A stretch of DNA of 64,000 nt from Haliotis asinina (GCF_037392515.1 NC_090288.1:60125673-60189672), one strand, 5' to 3'; counted from the first letter of the stretch, positions 23,250-38,200 are shown. Numbers and translations: made by a program. Notes: generated from the letters alone by a model not told the origin.

Positions 23250-26200
23250 ATGGATTCGGACGCCGTCGCAGAAACCAGCCCACCTCCAGCGAAAAAGGTG
23301 AGGATAGAAAATGAGGTGACTGACACAAGTGAGCACAAGTCATGTACAAAGTCAGAAGACAAGAAGGACAGTTCTTCAGCGGAAACAGCTGACACAATCA
23401 GTGACACTGATGGCCATGTCGCCGAGGCTGATGTGGGGATCACACAGTACGTCAGCAGTCACAAAGGGTTCTCTGCCATCATAAAGCAGAGGTAATGAAT
23501 ACAACATTGTGTACAGTGGGTAAGGGTATTCCGGATCACAGCTATTCCGGATCACTGCCATGTACATTAACCCCTAGAAACTGTAAATCTCGATGGATTT
23601 CTTCCCTCAATCTCTCATTTTAAAGCCGATACAGTGCTCTTTAAGGTGATATATTTTGTTTTACTTGATCTGAACCAGAAGTTTACTTGCACGCCCTGCA
23701 ACGAGGATACCTATCATCGCGTAATTTGCCGTTGGCACGTCATTCGGAATGGCGCGTCTCAAATAAGACTAGAATCAAGTTGCTTCACGTTAACACCCCA
23801 TTGCATGCATATACTTTTCACCTGTGAAAAGCAACAAAAATCTTCTCTACATGTGCCATATTTTTGGAGAAATTAGCAATTTATGGAACCACATGTTTAA
23901 ACTTTAAGCCAGTACTGGATCACCAGAAAATAGGAATCACCTCAAGACTGCCAAACGCCGAAAAATGTTGATTACTGTTGAAATAAAGTAATTAGTTTCA
24001 CGATCTTACTTCGGTTGCCTTTATTTAAAATATGTACTCACTAAAGGATCCGTCTTAGATGTTCTTTGCATAGAGTAGATACATGAAACGTTTTGGCCTT
24101 CATTTCGCCAAAACGTAATTTGCGGTACAGAACTGTCTGTCAGGTAAAAGGTTATGAATATTGGAAATAACCATCTTGACAATGCTTTGGGGTTGAAATT
24201 GTTTTGTTTTGTTTTCAAGTCATATTATTCTTTTTTTTAATAACTTGATGCATTTTAGTATGGTACGACTCACTACAAGTGCCAAGCAGTCTTGCAGGGT
24301 CATTCAGGCAAATTCTTTATGTAGGTGGCAGTGTGTTTGCTGAGCCAGCTGGAGAACCTGTTCCACTTTTTCTCCATTGGCCTGCTGCCCCGGCAGAGAA
24401 AGGAGGAGGCATGGTCTTACTATGTCATTATGTTATTACCCACAGCAACAGAAAGTGACCTTTTATGACAACCAAAAATACCCTGTTACTTATGCCAGAG
24501 GCGGAAGCAATGAGGTTGGAGTAGACTCGAGCTATAGTTTGTTTCATTTTTAAACGCAAGAAGATACACACCCATAAAGAGTTCATATAGGCTGGTATTA
24601 ATAGATTTTGCTCTTTAGCTTTACAATCTGTAACTGATGATGTGATGTTAAAAAGCTCCTGACTGAATTGAGCGTTAAAGGTTCTGAACAAATGGGTTAT
24701 TTTGCCTCGATAATTGTACTTTACAAGTTAAAGCCGCATGTAAAAGTCACGACAAAATAATATAAATCAATACTGAAGAGATCAGTACCATAAACCACTT
24801 ATGTATTAACCCCAAGAAAATATTTTCAGCCCACATTGGTACCTGGAATCATGATTCTGGAGTATGTTGTTATGAGCAGCAGGTGTTAAAACTATCTGCC
24901 AAGTGGATGTTGTTATCAACTACAATGTTTGTTAATTATTCATTTATCAAACATTATGGATATTGTTAATGCATCTATGTAATTAAACGCGTGTTACTGT
25001 TTGACACAGACCCCTGTTGCCTCAAACGAGTACCAATAACCGAACAAATCCTCGTTATGTCACGTGATCTGGAATACCCTGAAATGATTCGGAACTGCCA
25101 TATTTCTAAAGTCAATCAGGATCGAATTAATTTCATATTTTGGTGTAAGTAACATGAAACATTGTTCAGTCAGAAATTGCCCTGAGGTGCTTCAGATATA
25201 TTTTTGCGGGGGCGCATGCAGTTGGTTTTTCATTAGTGATCCGGAACTGCCCTACGCACTGTACTGACTTTTTGGTACACATACAGAATACGGGATACCT
25301 ACCCAGCTATGTTGTTTACCCTGAACCCAACCCTAAACCTAACCCTAAACTTTTCCCCATGCCCTTACCCAGCTAGAATGCAGTCTACCAGGGGCAGCTT
25401 CAGTGCCCATGTTGTCTTGCTGTATTCTTCAGAAGAAAACAGCCATTGATGATTTGGCTCCCCTTTACAATCCTTAGAGTTAGGGTTTTGGGTTAGGGTT
25501 AGGCACCCTTTGTCATTTTCAGGTTAGGGTTTGGGGTAAAAGTTAGGCTTCCTTTGTGATCCTTAGGGTTAGAAAAAGTGCATCTGGTAAAGTGCAGTAT
25601 GTCCCCTTAAACTAAACCCTACCCAACCCTACTGTACCCTATTCTACCCTACCTTAGTTCTAAACCTAACCCAAACACTAATCCTTACCCTTGCCCTTAC
25701 TCTAAACACTAAACCTTACCCTAAACCTAACGTAAACAAAAGTAAACTCGCATGCTTTCAGAGTAGGGGGAAGGTATCCTGTATTGTGTTGTCTTACAGA
25801 CTTTGGGCAGAGTATGATAGTGGTGAAAGTGTTTGCTCATCACAACAAATTCTTCACATTCGATTCCAAACATTGGCATATTGTGTGACTTACATTTGTA
25901 TTATCCCTTGCTGATGGACGTTGTTTGAACATGGATAAAGAGTGTCCAATTCAAATTCCACTCTTCATTATTGGATATCTAATTATACAGTGCCTTGATT
26001 ATCACTTGTAACAGACTGGTAAAGCAGCAAAGCTTTCACTTGTTGAACATGTTGGAGAGTGAATTCTTCCACACTAAGTTAATAGAGAATTGTCTTCTAA
26101 AAGGTGATATTTGACATTGATTATCCACACATTGTTTATAACTTTGTTGTGGTGTATCATTTGGCCAGTAATGTAAAACTGGCTGTAGTCCCAACTAGAA

Positions 26201-29200
26201 CAAGCGTGCACAAGCGTTCATGTATGTGCAGGCTTATTAGGGCAAAAATATTGAAAGCAATGTTGCACCCTATTTCATCCAACCAAATTAATAGCACAGG
26301 TATTTGTCAAACTATGGCAGTAGTTCAGCAGTTAAAATGATCTTATCTAGTTTTGAGCTAATGTTTATTGACCAGCAGGTGAAGTGATATTTAGGACTGA
26401 TGCAGTCTGATATTGTCTCTGCTGACATATTCCATGATGTAGATGTGTATTCCAGGTACTCCGATTTCATCGTTAATGAAATAAGCGATGAAGGAAGGGA
26501 AGTTCACCTCACCTCGACAGACGTGCCACAAGAAGTGGAGGAACAGGTTGGCATTTATTCTGCAGTTGATTGAGTTTGAGTTGTTCATATGCAGATATTT
26601 TGTGGATCAGGCCTCCACATTTAGGTTTGTAGGAGTAAATACACTTTATATTGCAGGCAGAGTTATACTGAGATGTCTGAGGGATTACTGACATATTTTT
26701 GTGTGAGCAAGCCGGTGATGTGGTTTGTTATACTTATTTGTTCTACTTATTCATAATAGTAAACAACTTTTCAGCTATTAAATTTTATGTAGATTATACG
26801 TACAAAGGTATTCATGTGCATACATGTCACAACTGAAATCTTAAATCTGTCATACGTCATTGATATTTAGGTGTACGTTATGCTTGTACACCCCATATCT
26901 GTGGCCCTGGCGGATCATTGCTCACATTACTGATGAATGGATTTTGTTGGCCAGATTTGATATTTGTGTAAACATCACTGTCATGTTGCTATAATCGTGA
27001 TAATACTGCTTGGTGCTGTGTTAAAACAAGGGTAGAAATTTTAGAATTACTAGTGTACTTTGGTACAGTAGCACATGCAGAATAACTTGCCTTGATAATT
27101 TTTCCACTATAACAGCTGATTTTTTTGTTGATTTTTTACATAAGCCACATAATGATCATTGAAAAGTCAACTGGAAACTGGTACAGCATGATATACAAAA
27201 CTGCTTGTCCGACAGAAAAAGCCCACTAGACTGGGACGTCAGACAATGGGTTATTTCCACCCCAGTAAACAACACAAAAGGCAGAGTAACATATTGCTGT
27301 AGGTCACCAGTCAAAGATTGATGAAGTTTCAGTCAGACAGGTTGTTTACGTATGCAGGGAATATGGGTTTCTGGATGTTTGAGAGATATTTGTTGTTCTG
27401 TTGCTAATCACTTGAAGTACCATACAATATTTAACTAACTAGTGAAAGACAACTTTAGACAAATGCAATCATCAGAGTAATGGCAATATCTGTGTGATGT
27501 AACAAGCATTGTTATGGCTCAAATAAACACTACTACAGTCGAACACTGTTTATCCAGACGTTTTGGTTTCACTCGAAAATTGTCTGGATAGCAAGACGTC
27601 TGGTTAAGTGGATCAAACAAGCAAACCATGATAATTAAGTGAAAGCAAAAAAATTCATGTACATATATCAATAAATCAACGGTCAATTGTAATAATAGTG
27701 AATCATCATTACATATAAGTATGCCGATAATACATGGAAGGCGGAACAAAGGTTATCATTTGTCAGGTTGTCTCAGACGTAATCATGTAACAAGTGGAAC
27801 TTCAGGTGGTAAGTTAGATGAATTCCGTAAATCAATGACAAAAAGTCTCTATTTTGCCAGTTGCATATTCTTTCTTTTATTATTTTAAATGCACTTAAAA
27901 CATATGACATTGCGTCAAACTTATGCTGTCTGCAGAAAGTAAACTTCAGGACGGGATCACGTGACATAGATCATGTGGCAGGCTATTTTTAACTTGCATT
28001 GTGACAGATAGTAGGGGGCAATTTATAAGTGTTACATACAGTACAATACTGTGTTGTTTACCTTAATCCTACTTAACATGTGTTTTCATTACTGATCAGA
28101 TGTTCTCACACCTGTCAAATTCTAATGAATAACCTGAGTGACACGCTTCCCTAGTGTTTTCAGTTCAAATTAAATCAGTTCAAATCAGATGCCTTCCAAT
28201 AGATTAAGAATGAAATCACATAGTTGTGCGGTAAACAGTATTGACGTGACACGTACACATGCATGTTGCACAGATCTCTCCGTCTGGTTAGCTGGATCAT
28301 TTTTCAATGGAAATCTATGGAAATGGTGTGAAAATTTGCCGTCCGGAAGCGTGGGGTCCGGTTGTGCGAGTACAATTAAAGAACATAAGTTTCGCTTCAC
28401 ATAAAAATCGTCTGGAAGGCGGGGTTTCCGGATATGTAGGGTCCGAGTAAACAGGGTTCGACTGTATATTAATGGAAAGGTGATATGTGGACTTTTGACA
28501 GACAAAAATTCTTCCTCTTGCAACATTTTAAGCAAGGAATGATATCTGTTTCTGCAATCTGGAATGGTATCACATGGATTTGTTATTATTGACCATTGTT
28601 TTGAAACTTTGTTTACAGTCTCTAGCTATTGACTGAATACATTCCTTGGGTGCAAGTCATTGTCATATGTTTCAGTGTTTTGTGTCAGAATCACTGAAAG
28701 CAACAATATGAGAAACCATCATTCTCTAACTGTTTAAGTACAAAACTTCATATTCTGAAATACAATAGTTTAGTGTAGCTGCTGTGTGATAACAGACATG
28801 TTCAGACATCCAGAGTTAAGAACATGTCACCATGGAAAGCATGACAGACAGGGTGTAATGGCAGCTGTTTGTAAGATGGATCCTCTGTGTCATATCCTGA
28901 AACATAACAGACGATCATGTTGAAAGTGCAATAAGGGTAGACAACTCCGACAGATCACCCCAGAAATACTCAGTATTGTAAGCTCTGACTCTCTTAATCT
29001 CTGATGTTACTAGCCTCTATTTCTTATACATTCACTTCCCACCATCAAACCCATGAAGATCTGGCTAGAATGCAACCCATTCTTCTTGTAAGAGGCAGCT
29101 AGATCAGGTGGTCTGACTCCCTGAATTAGTACACATGCCACCATATCCTAATTGATTGGATGGATGATCATGGTGTTGATCACTGGACTTTCCGGTCCAG

Positions 29201-32200
29201 ACTTGATTATTTACAGACAGCTGTCATACAGCTTTATACTGCCGAGTGTGCTGTCAAAAAAGAAACAAACAAAAATCACACCATCAAAGGGTACCTGTAT
29301 ATAACTAGTTGTATAGCCATACCTACTAGGTTTCATCTCTATGTAACCATTGTGATATAGTTTTGACATGATGGTATAGTTTTGAAGCTTTTGCACTCTC
29401 CATATGCAGTCCCTCCTTGCATGACATTGTGTTTGTATCAGGAGATAAATATTGACAGGTTGCGCCAACTCATGACCCAGGCATCTTGTCAGAGGAGCAT
29501 AGAGCCAAGCTGCAAACACTGCTGAATGATGTTGACAAGAAGGCAGCCATCATGCTTGAGGTGAGGGTTTGTGTTTTTGAGACCTGAAAAAAAGTCAGCA
29601 ATGGTAACAGAGTTGCATTGATGTTCAACAGCTGATGAAGGTGTCATGGTTGATAAACTTGCCTGTTATTAGGTATCATGAAGGTGTCTACTGTTGTACC
29701 AGCTGATTAAGGTGTTGGCTGTTGTACTAACTGATAAAGGTGTCTTCTGTAGCACCAGTTGATGAAGGTGTTGGCTGTTGTACCAACTGATGAAGGTGTT
29801 GGCTGTTGTACCAACTGAAGAAGGTGTTGGCTGTTGTACCAACTGATGAAGGTGTCTACAGTTGCACCAGTTGATGAAGGTGTTGGCTGTTGTACCAGCT
29901 GATGAAGGTGTCTACTGTTGCACCAATTGATGAAGGTGTCTTCTGTTGCACCAGCTGATGAAGGTGTTGGCTGTTGTACCAACTGATGAAGGTGTCTTCT
30001 GTAGCACCAATTGATGAAGGTATTGGCTGTTGTACCAACTGATGAAGGTGTCTACAGTTGCACCAGTTGATGAAGGTGTTGGCTGTTGTACCAACTGATG
30101 AAGGTGTCTTCTGTAGCACCAATTGATGAAGGTGTTGGCTGTTGTACCAGCTGATGAAGGTGTCTACTATTGGACCAGCTGATGAAGGTGTTGGCTGTTG
30201 TACCAACTGATGAAGGTGTTGGCTGTTGTACCAGCTGATAAAGGTGTCTTCTGTAGCACCAATTGATGAAGGTGTTGGCTGTTGTACCAACTGATGAAGG
30301 TGTCTTCTGTTGCACCAGCTGATGAAGGTGTTGGCTGTTGTACCAACTGATGAAGGTGTTGGCTGTTGCACCAACTGATGGAGGTGTCTGCTGTAGCACC
30401 AACTGATGAAGGTATTGGCTGTTGTACCAGCTGATGAAGGTGTCTACTATTGGACCAGCTGATGAAGGTGTTGGCTGTTGTCCAGCTGATGAAGGTGTCT
30501 TCTGTTGCACCAGCTGATGAAGGTGTTTGCTGTTGTACCAACTATTGAAGGTGTCTACTGTTGCACCAGCTGATGACAGTGTTGGCTGTTGTACCAACTG
30601 ATGAAGGTCTCTACAGTTGCACCTGTTGATGAAGGTATTGGCTGTTGTACCAGCTGATGAAGGTGTCTAATGTTGCACCAGCTGATGAAGGCGTTGGCTG
30701 TTGTACCAACTGATGAAGGTGTTTGCTGTTGTACCAACTATTGAAGGTGTCTACTGTTGCACCAGCTGATGACAGTGTTGGCTTTTTGTACCAACTGATG
30801 AAGGTGTTGGCTGTTGTACCAACTGACAATGGTGTTTACTGTTCATTGCAGGCTGATGTTGACAAAGAGGCACGGACAAAGATGCACAAGGCCATCAAAT
30901 CTCTCTTCCCATCCCTGAACAGCAACACAGTGGAGCAGGATGGAAAGAAGATGCTCAGGATCACCAAGATGAAAGCAGGTGAGCATAGCAAACACATGAT
31001 TTGGTATTTTTATACTGTATGTTAAGTAATGTATAAAATTGTTGACTCTTCAGGATTTGTGGCAGATTTCACTCACATCCAGAGGAGTTCGAACATTTTG
31101 AGAATCACAAACTGCCTTTTTTTTTACCTTTTTGTAGTTCAGGGAATCTAAGACATGGATCTGTACAAAGAAATAATTTAAGTTTCCTTATCCTGTCTAA
31201 TGCTTATTACCCTTATATCCTCCCTCTATTCAAAGATAGTGGAACTCGTGAAGGTCTAGGGTAGAATAGGCCTTCAGCAACCCATGCTTGCCATAAAAGG
31301 CAACTATGCTTGTCGTAAGGGGCGACTAACGGGATCGAGTGGTCAGGGTCCCAGTTCCGCAGATCGATGCTCATGCTGTTGATCACTGGATTGTCTGGTA
31401 GCTTGTCATATAGCTTTAGCATAGTGCGGCATAAAACTAAACTCACTGACTCACCCAAAGATAGTGGAACACTTGAAATCCCTTGAAATTCCCTTCTAAT
31501 TGAAACGGACATACAATGCACTCACCCATCAGAAGCCTCGATTTCCCACCACTATGGTCGCATGACCAGCCATATCACTCTCTCTTTCATCGCCTCACAG
31601 GATGGTTGGAGGCACTTGGGGTCCCGATATGTTGATAAATGTTTGCTTGTATTTTGGTCCTTTAAACTAAATTGTGTTATATTCGGTTTTTGGATTGTAT
31701 TTATTATCATCATGATGTAAATTTATTGCTGAAATATATTAATTTTCATGTGTTTTCGACTTGTTTTCTTCAACTTAGACTTAGTCTCAGTTGATAAAAT
31801 CGTGCTCCCAATGTAGATTACGGCTGTGCTGTTACATGGTAAAAGGGTTGTACGAGGGCTGTTTTGATTTAGTTTATTCCCGGTCAGTGCAATGCTGATT
31901 TATAACTGTCGCTCATGTTTTATATCATGAGTAAGTCATCAACGTAACTTCTCAGCCCTTGTTTATGTCATGACAATCTTTATTTATGTGTAAATCGAAC
32001 TAAAAGCATTGTTGTTGAAAAAGAACATGGTCTGTATCTGGCTACTTGTTTATGTTGTGAATAGGAACTCTCAAATCAAATCTTAGATTTTTAACTGTCA
32101 ACAATAAGCCTCAAAGTATTATTCAACAGTTCTTGTTGAGAGATGTTGTAATACTTTGATATTCTGGATTCTTTGAAGTTATGATGACTGATTGTTAGTA

Positions 32201-35200
32201 CTGCATGCGCCCAATCTGGATTCCAGCTTTACTGTCAAAACATGATTTGTATTTGTTCCAGCTTCTTATTCTTTTGCTCTTAGAAAATAAAGCTGGAGAG
32301 ACAAAGAGCTCATGTTCGTGATGCCTGAGCTTCGGACATTACAACGGCTGTCAGCGGTTGATCCGCATATATTATGTCCTTCATGCAAACCTACTTGTTC
32401 TTCCACTGTTTGCTGTGAGATTTGTAATAATTTGTCTGATTCAAAATTTACCTGATATTTACATAATGTTCAAAGACATGCTAAGGACAAACAGCATAGG
32501 CTCCCTCAGGTCATGTCTAATAGTCGGTTGATTCTGTGTCTAGTAACCATATGTTGACCATGGCTGATGTACCCAGGGGCATGGTTGAGATACCAGCGAG
32601 ACTTTGTCGAGATCACGGAAGTGGACATCGTCAGAATTGGGATCATCTCAATCTAAGAAGTTGAAATCGTCGTCATCATCGAAGACTAAGTCTTCAACTA
32701 CTAGATATAGCGCAGGAAACTACACTCAACATCATCGATGAGTTTGTCCCTCCTGATAAGCGTCACATCTACAACGAACCTCCACTACTGCTTCCTGAGG
32801 TACAGGTCATCAGCACTTCTGATCAGCATTCAGTGTCTGTTAGACTTTCATCAACTACAACAACGCTGCAACCTTCAGAGAGTCTACATTCTGCGCAGAC
32901 ATCTACAACGTCTATGCTCAACACGCCAGATGCTTCTGAGAATCAACCTCCGCTGCATGCACCACAGTCACTGGACTCCGGCCTCTTCGTGTAACAGCTC
33001 ACCACTCACATGATCAATCTTGTGGATCATAATTTTAAAGATCAGCAGCTGCACTAGGTCTCTCAGATGAAGAGAATGCATCATATGCATGTTCCCGTTC
33101 ACAGAAATCATTGTGTTCGGCTTTACATCTCATCACAGTCTGAATGAAGTTTCTTCCATCAATTTACCGAGTGCTCACACTCTTAGATTCCACTACAGCC
33201 ACAAGCGTTTATTGTCTGCATCCCCCTTTCATTGGAGACAGCGTCGTTGTTCATCTTCCTCATCAGATGCGGATTCACGCTGGTATGCGTGAAGGCATTC
33301 ATGGAATATTAGTCATTTCAGGGAGACACACAGACAGGAGGATCACACTGATGTTCACTGCATGGACATTGTTCCCACTCATGAATGCATTCGAGGAAGG
33401 ACAGAGAGGATTCAATGGACTGGGTTAGTCGTCGCTGATCTCCATCACAGAGGTATCCTTCTCTCTGACTCAGACATCATGTGGATTACAAACGGGTGTA
33501 CCTCGTCTCACAAGTGAAGAACTCTAACATAGATCTCACCTATAAGATGAGTAATGAGGACACTGACACTTTGACGTTTGCTCCGAATGCACCGATATTA
33601 CAATCCTAGAAACTTTGTCAGCAGCCTTCCAGACGGTGACCAAGTACCAGCAGCAACACTTCCCAGCCTTCAGCACTGATAGATTCCCACTACATCACAT
33701 GGAGCCCTTCACAAGCTCATCAGTGAGACTTGCAACAGGTCTTACAAAGTGAGGGATAAGCGACTGGCTCAACTGGATACAACCACTCAGCGTACCTTCT
33801 TCGGACTCGCCCTTTCAAGGCCTCTCATCTCCAAACTCAGCAACCTGGAGACTGAAGAAAATAGGACTGGACTCTCTGAAGAAGGATCAGCAATTGATAT
33901 CAGAGCATCTGGCTTTACGTCTGCCATGGAACAGGACATCCTGCCAGGGGCACTAAAGGAGGAAAGGGCTGAAGATCTTGTTCGAAAAGAATCAGCCAAT
34001 AGAACAAGCTTTACTCTCACTGTTAACACTTTGACAGTGGCAGCATCTACTCGGTCTGCTCGGTCTGCTCACTTCAGCACATTATTTGACCAGATAAGGA
34101 CGCCTACAAACTACGCCCATTACTGATTCAGTACCTCAACACCTCAGATTGGATTATTCTGTCGGACAACTTGAGACCATATCTACTATAGTGGACTTGC
34201 CATTCGAATGTCTGCGCAGGGAGCTATTTACTAGAGCCAGTCTACGACAACAATCCCTACATAGAAGGGTTACCACAAGGTTTGGGTGCTCACCTAAACA
34301 ACAAGGTGGCAGCAGGAATCTGGATGAGCAATGAACGCTTTCTGCGTATCAGCCACCTGGATATGAAAGCTGTAATCACTGATCAACAGCACTGAGGAAC
34401 AAACTATTGATGGTTCATACAGACAACTAGACAGTAGCGTTCTCCATGAACAAGCAAGGGTCAACGCGATCTCACAAACTGCTACAGCTGACCTTTCAAC
34501 TCCTTGACATTGTCAACGACTTGAATCTTCACATAAAGGCATGTCACATCCCAGGTGCATGCAACATCATGGCCGACACGCTGTCACGCCCTCTAGAACC
34601 ATCTCCAACCGAATGGATGCTACATCAAGAGGCGTTGGGACTCATCAGTCTGACGTTTAGATCTCCACAAATAGCCACAAGATTCAACAAGCAGATACCA
34701 ACATTAGTATCACCAGTGCCAGACCCATGAGTGTGGCCAACAGACGCTTTCAGCTACTTGTGAGAAGGGCTGAACACTTATGTGTTTCTCCCATCCAGTA
34801 CTACTACTGAAAGTCACCAGAAAGATAAAGCGGACAATGCTGATACAACTGATTTTGGTCGCGCCTTCGTTGACAGCGAGAGATTTGTTCCCAGTACTCA
34901 TTGATGAACCCTGACAACCAACACTACAGCTGCCAGAGGAACATCGTCTATTCACACACCAAACAAGCATACAACAATCTGGCATCGTTCCACCTTCACA
35001 TTTGAATTGTGTCAAAGCTTGCTTAAAACATCAAGGATTTTCTACATAGATCTACCCACACATTATACAATGATAAATGGATGCAGTTTGAAAGATACGC
35101 TGGGAAGAAAGGCATCATTGCAATGAAGGCCACACATCCTCAAGTAGTGGACTACTTATGTCATCTACGACATACCAGAGGACTGAAAGGTTCTACACTC

Positions 35201-38200
35201 CAAACTATACTTGGCAGTAGTCAGCTCTGTTATCACCATGAAAATGGGGATCAAGCTGACTAAAGTACTGGAACTACTTGCCTTACTATGTTTGTTCAAG
35301 CTGAAAGACCAACAATGCAGATTTAAGGCTCCAGCTAGGGATTTGAATGTTGTGCTACAACACCTCATGAGTGATGTCAACGAGCCACTAGACCAAACAT
35401 TGTTTGAAATTATTGACACAGAAAACGCTGTTTCTACCTGCCTTAGCAACAGCGGCACAGATGTCAGAAGGACATACCCTGGACTTCAATCACACACGAT
35501 TTGACTATAGTCATCATGAGATTGCCACAGACATTGCAACGGAGGATGTCACTGGCATTCACCAATTTATGCCACTTGTTGTTGTGAACAAGTAACGATT
35601 CCACAAAGGCGCTGGGTTTCACTCACCCTTTCATCACATAGCTTGAGACCAAGCCGCTCTGCAGAGTATCTTGGTTGAGAGTCCACGCGCATGTCTAGAA
35701 CAGACTAGCATGATTGATTTTGACCCTGTACTTATAATGAAGATACTTGTACATAAAGAAGGATCATGACTGGTCTTGATAGAAATCTTGACATATAGTT
35801 GTATTAGAGACTAGCAGGATGCTAGCTGATCTAAATATCATCACATTCCAGTCAAAGAATGCTTTACGAGAAGACATGTTCAGCTGGATGTGATCCCCCC
35901 TGTCCCACAGATGGATAATGGAAGAACGGGACTGCACTACCACCGTTATGGTTTCCCAAATAGGGGTCATTCTGGACATGCCTATATTGCAGTCAACAGA
36001 ATTGAGCGTAGCCTGACCCACAGCCGTTTCTGTCACATTCTGTAAGCATAATAAATATACGTCAGGATCAGGAAAAATATGTAATTTTTTAATAAAATTG
36101 ATATTTTATACTTATCCTGACTCTTGGCATCAAGCCCTCCCAACCTCCCATCCTAGACATGGTGAATTTTCCAGTATTTCTCGTATCGGGCTTATGTGAC
36201 AAGCATGGCTAGTCATGTGACTGTATTGGCGGGAAAGGAAGGCTTACAGTTCAGTCAGCGTATTGTACATGCGCTTCAGTAAGAAGGGAACTTCAAGGGA
36301 TTTCAAGTGTGTTGCTCTATCTTCGCATAGAGTGGGGGTGGGGGGGGTTAAGCATGATAAGCATGAGTATAAAATATTATTTTTATTCAGAAAATTACAT
36401 TTCCTTGTGGCACATGCCTATTGCTGTTTCCCCTTTCAGTGTAGGCCGCTGTCCTATGTTCCCAATAACAGTGAAAATAGCACACCCCAAATGAGCTTCT
36501 CCTGGACCCTGTTCCACAAAACTCTTGTAAACCTAAGAGCTCATGACTTTTTTCGTAGCATTCACACCTCCAGTGTTACAGTATAGGAAGTACGAATGGT
36601 ACAAGAGAAATAACGAGATCTTAGGTTGACGAGAGCTTTGTGAAACTGGGCACAGGATGGGACTCGACCAACCTCAACCCAACAAAATTACTAGAATCTA
36701 TACTTTACCCAGAAAGAGTATTCCCAAACATTATGTATGTTACATCTTGTGAAACCAATACTGTTTGTTACAGGTACCATGCTTTCTGTGGTTTAATTTA
36801 CCTTCTCACTTTCAGACCAGCGAACACGTCCTGAATGGAAGCCTAGCCGTGGCAGTTACTGCCGCTTTGTGTTGTACAAGGAAAACAAGGACACTATGGA
36901 TGCCATCAACCTCATCTCAAGGCTAGCCAGGTGGGTAGGGTCCCTTCAACCTCATCTCAAGATTAGCCAGGTGAGTAGGTACCTTCAACCTCATCTCAAG
37001 ACTAGCCAGGTGAGTAGGTACCTTCAACCTCATCTCAAGACTAACCTGGTGAATAGGTACCTTTAGCCTCATCTTGAGATTGGCCACCTGAAGGTATCCT
37101 TCAACCTTTTCTTAAGACTAGCCAGATGTGCAGGTTAACTTCCAACTTTAAAATTGTCAACTTTAGTTGTTTGTAAGTTTCAAAAGTGTCTAATATTAAT
37201 CGCTTCCCTTCCAGGTTGAAGACTCACTTGTTCAGCTATGCAGGTACAAAGGACAAACGAGCTAAAACATCACAGGAGATCACTGCATTCAAGTGAGGCT
37301 GCATTCTTTTTGAGAATTTGGATGAAAGATGGAGTTATTTCCCTTCACAAACAAGTCCTGGCTACATGAATTACTTCAGAATTGTTACATCAATAGCACC
37401 TATGTGGTGTTGAAGCGTGAATATACATGACTCCTACTGTGTTGGACTGTTCATTGACATTATGAAGATATCACAGACTTCATATGATCAGTATCTGTGG
37501 AGTAATAAGAGATTGAACAAATTGGGTTTCAGAGTCACTGCCAACAAGCTTCAGGCTGTCAACGCAAGACTGCGCAACATGATGATGGGAAACTTCAGGT
37601 AGGTGACAAATGGCCTCTGTCTGGTTGACTGCTGGTAGACTGTATATGTGGACAAAGTTAATTGCCTTCTGTACATGTTGTTATAGTTTGATTTCAAGTC
37701 TTAAGATATCTGATATTTGTACTTCACACTAGTTGGAGGGTATATGCATACACGGTAAACATTGATTGTCAAAATGAGATGAGATGTGTTAATAATAACT
37801 ATTATGGATGTAGAGAGACAAAATGTTGATGTAAACAATTGACATTGAATGATGGCAACATTCATTTACATGTGATTTGTTAATGACATGATGAAAGGTA
37901 AAAAATTTAAATGTGTCCAACTTCTAGTTATGTAAAGGATCCATTGAAGCTCGGACAGCTGAGAGGGAATCGCTTCAAAATAGTGCTGAGGTGAGTGCCC
38001 ACCATGTCTGAGGTATGGAGGTCATGACTCCATACTTCCACAGGGACGAAAACACATGGGTATAGGTTAATAGGAGAATGTTGTTTGGATGTAAGTTAAT
38101 GACCTGTTCTTCTTATAAAAGTCAACTGAAATCTGTCAGTGGTGTGGTTCAGTGACTATGTAGATTGTGAGACATTACACCTGATGGCTTACATCTCGGG

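Larger units (their letters stand above)
26547..29458 (+). other. PUS7 intron 2
   Basis: 2.9 kb containing a TA-flanked MITE (27,534-28,466) and a fragment of the second abalone-type repeat (29,160-29,255). The donor is GTTGGC, a weak but usable form. Confidence 0.65.
30979..36815 (+). other. PUS7 intron 4
   Basis: 5.8 kb, mostly a fossil DIRS-like element (31,182-36,260) with a short repeat inserted in its left end, followed by a small hairpin MITE (36,502-36,655). Confidence 0.7.

Noticed and set aside
25319-25740. Chromosome end or assembly end at the telomere-like repeats
   Set aside because: The blocks are degenerate, change orientation, and lie inside an intron of a gene that continues intact on both sides.
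29707-30829. Several 60-181 codon minus-strand frames with [13 protein letters not shown]-like repeats
   Set aside because: They are translations of the 28-bp minisatellite in PUS7 intron 3, continuing through all frames as expected for a period not divisible by three.
33749-34730. Host genes in PUS7 intron 4
   Set aside because: The frames carry retroelement (RNase H-type) words and match the second DIRS-like copy, so they belong to a fossil element.
36869-37066. In-frame extension of PUS7 exon 5 through the donor repeats as an alternative protein cassette
   Set aside because: The first repeat offset is 40 bases, so any later donor shifts the frame; the open stretch is chance.
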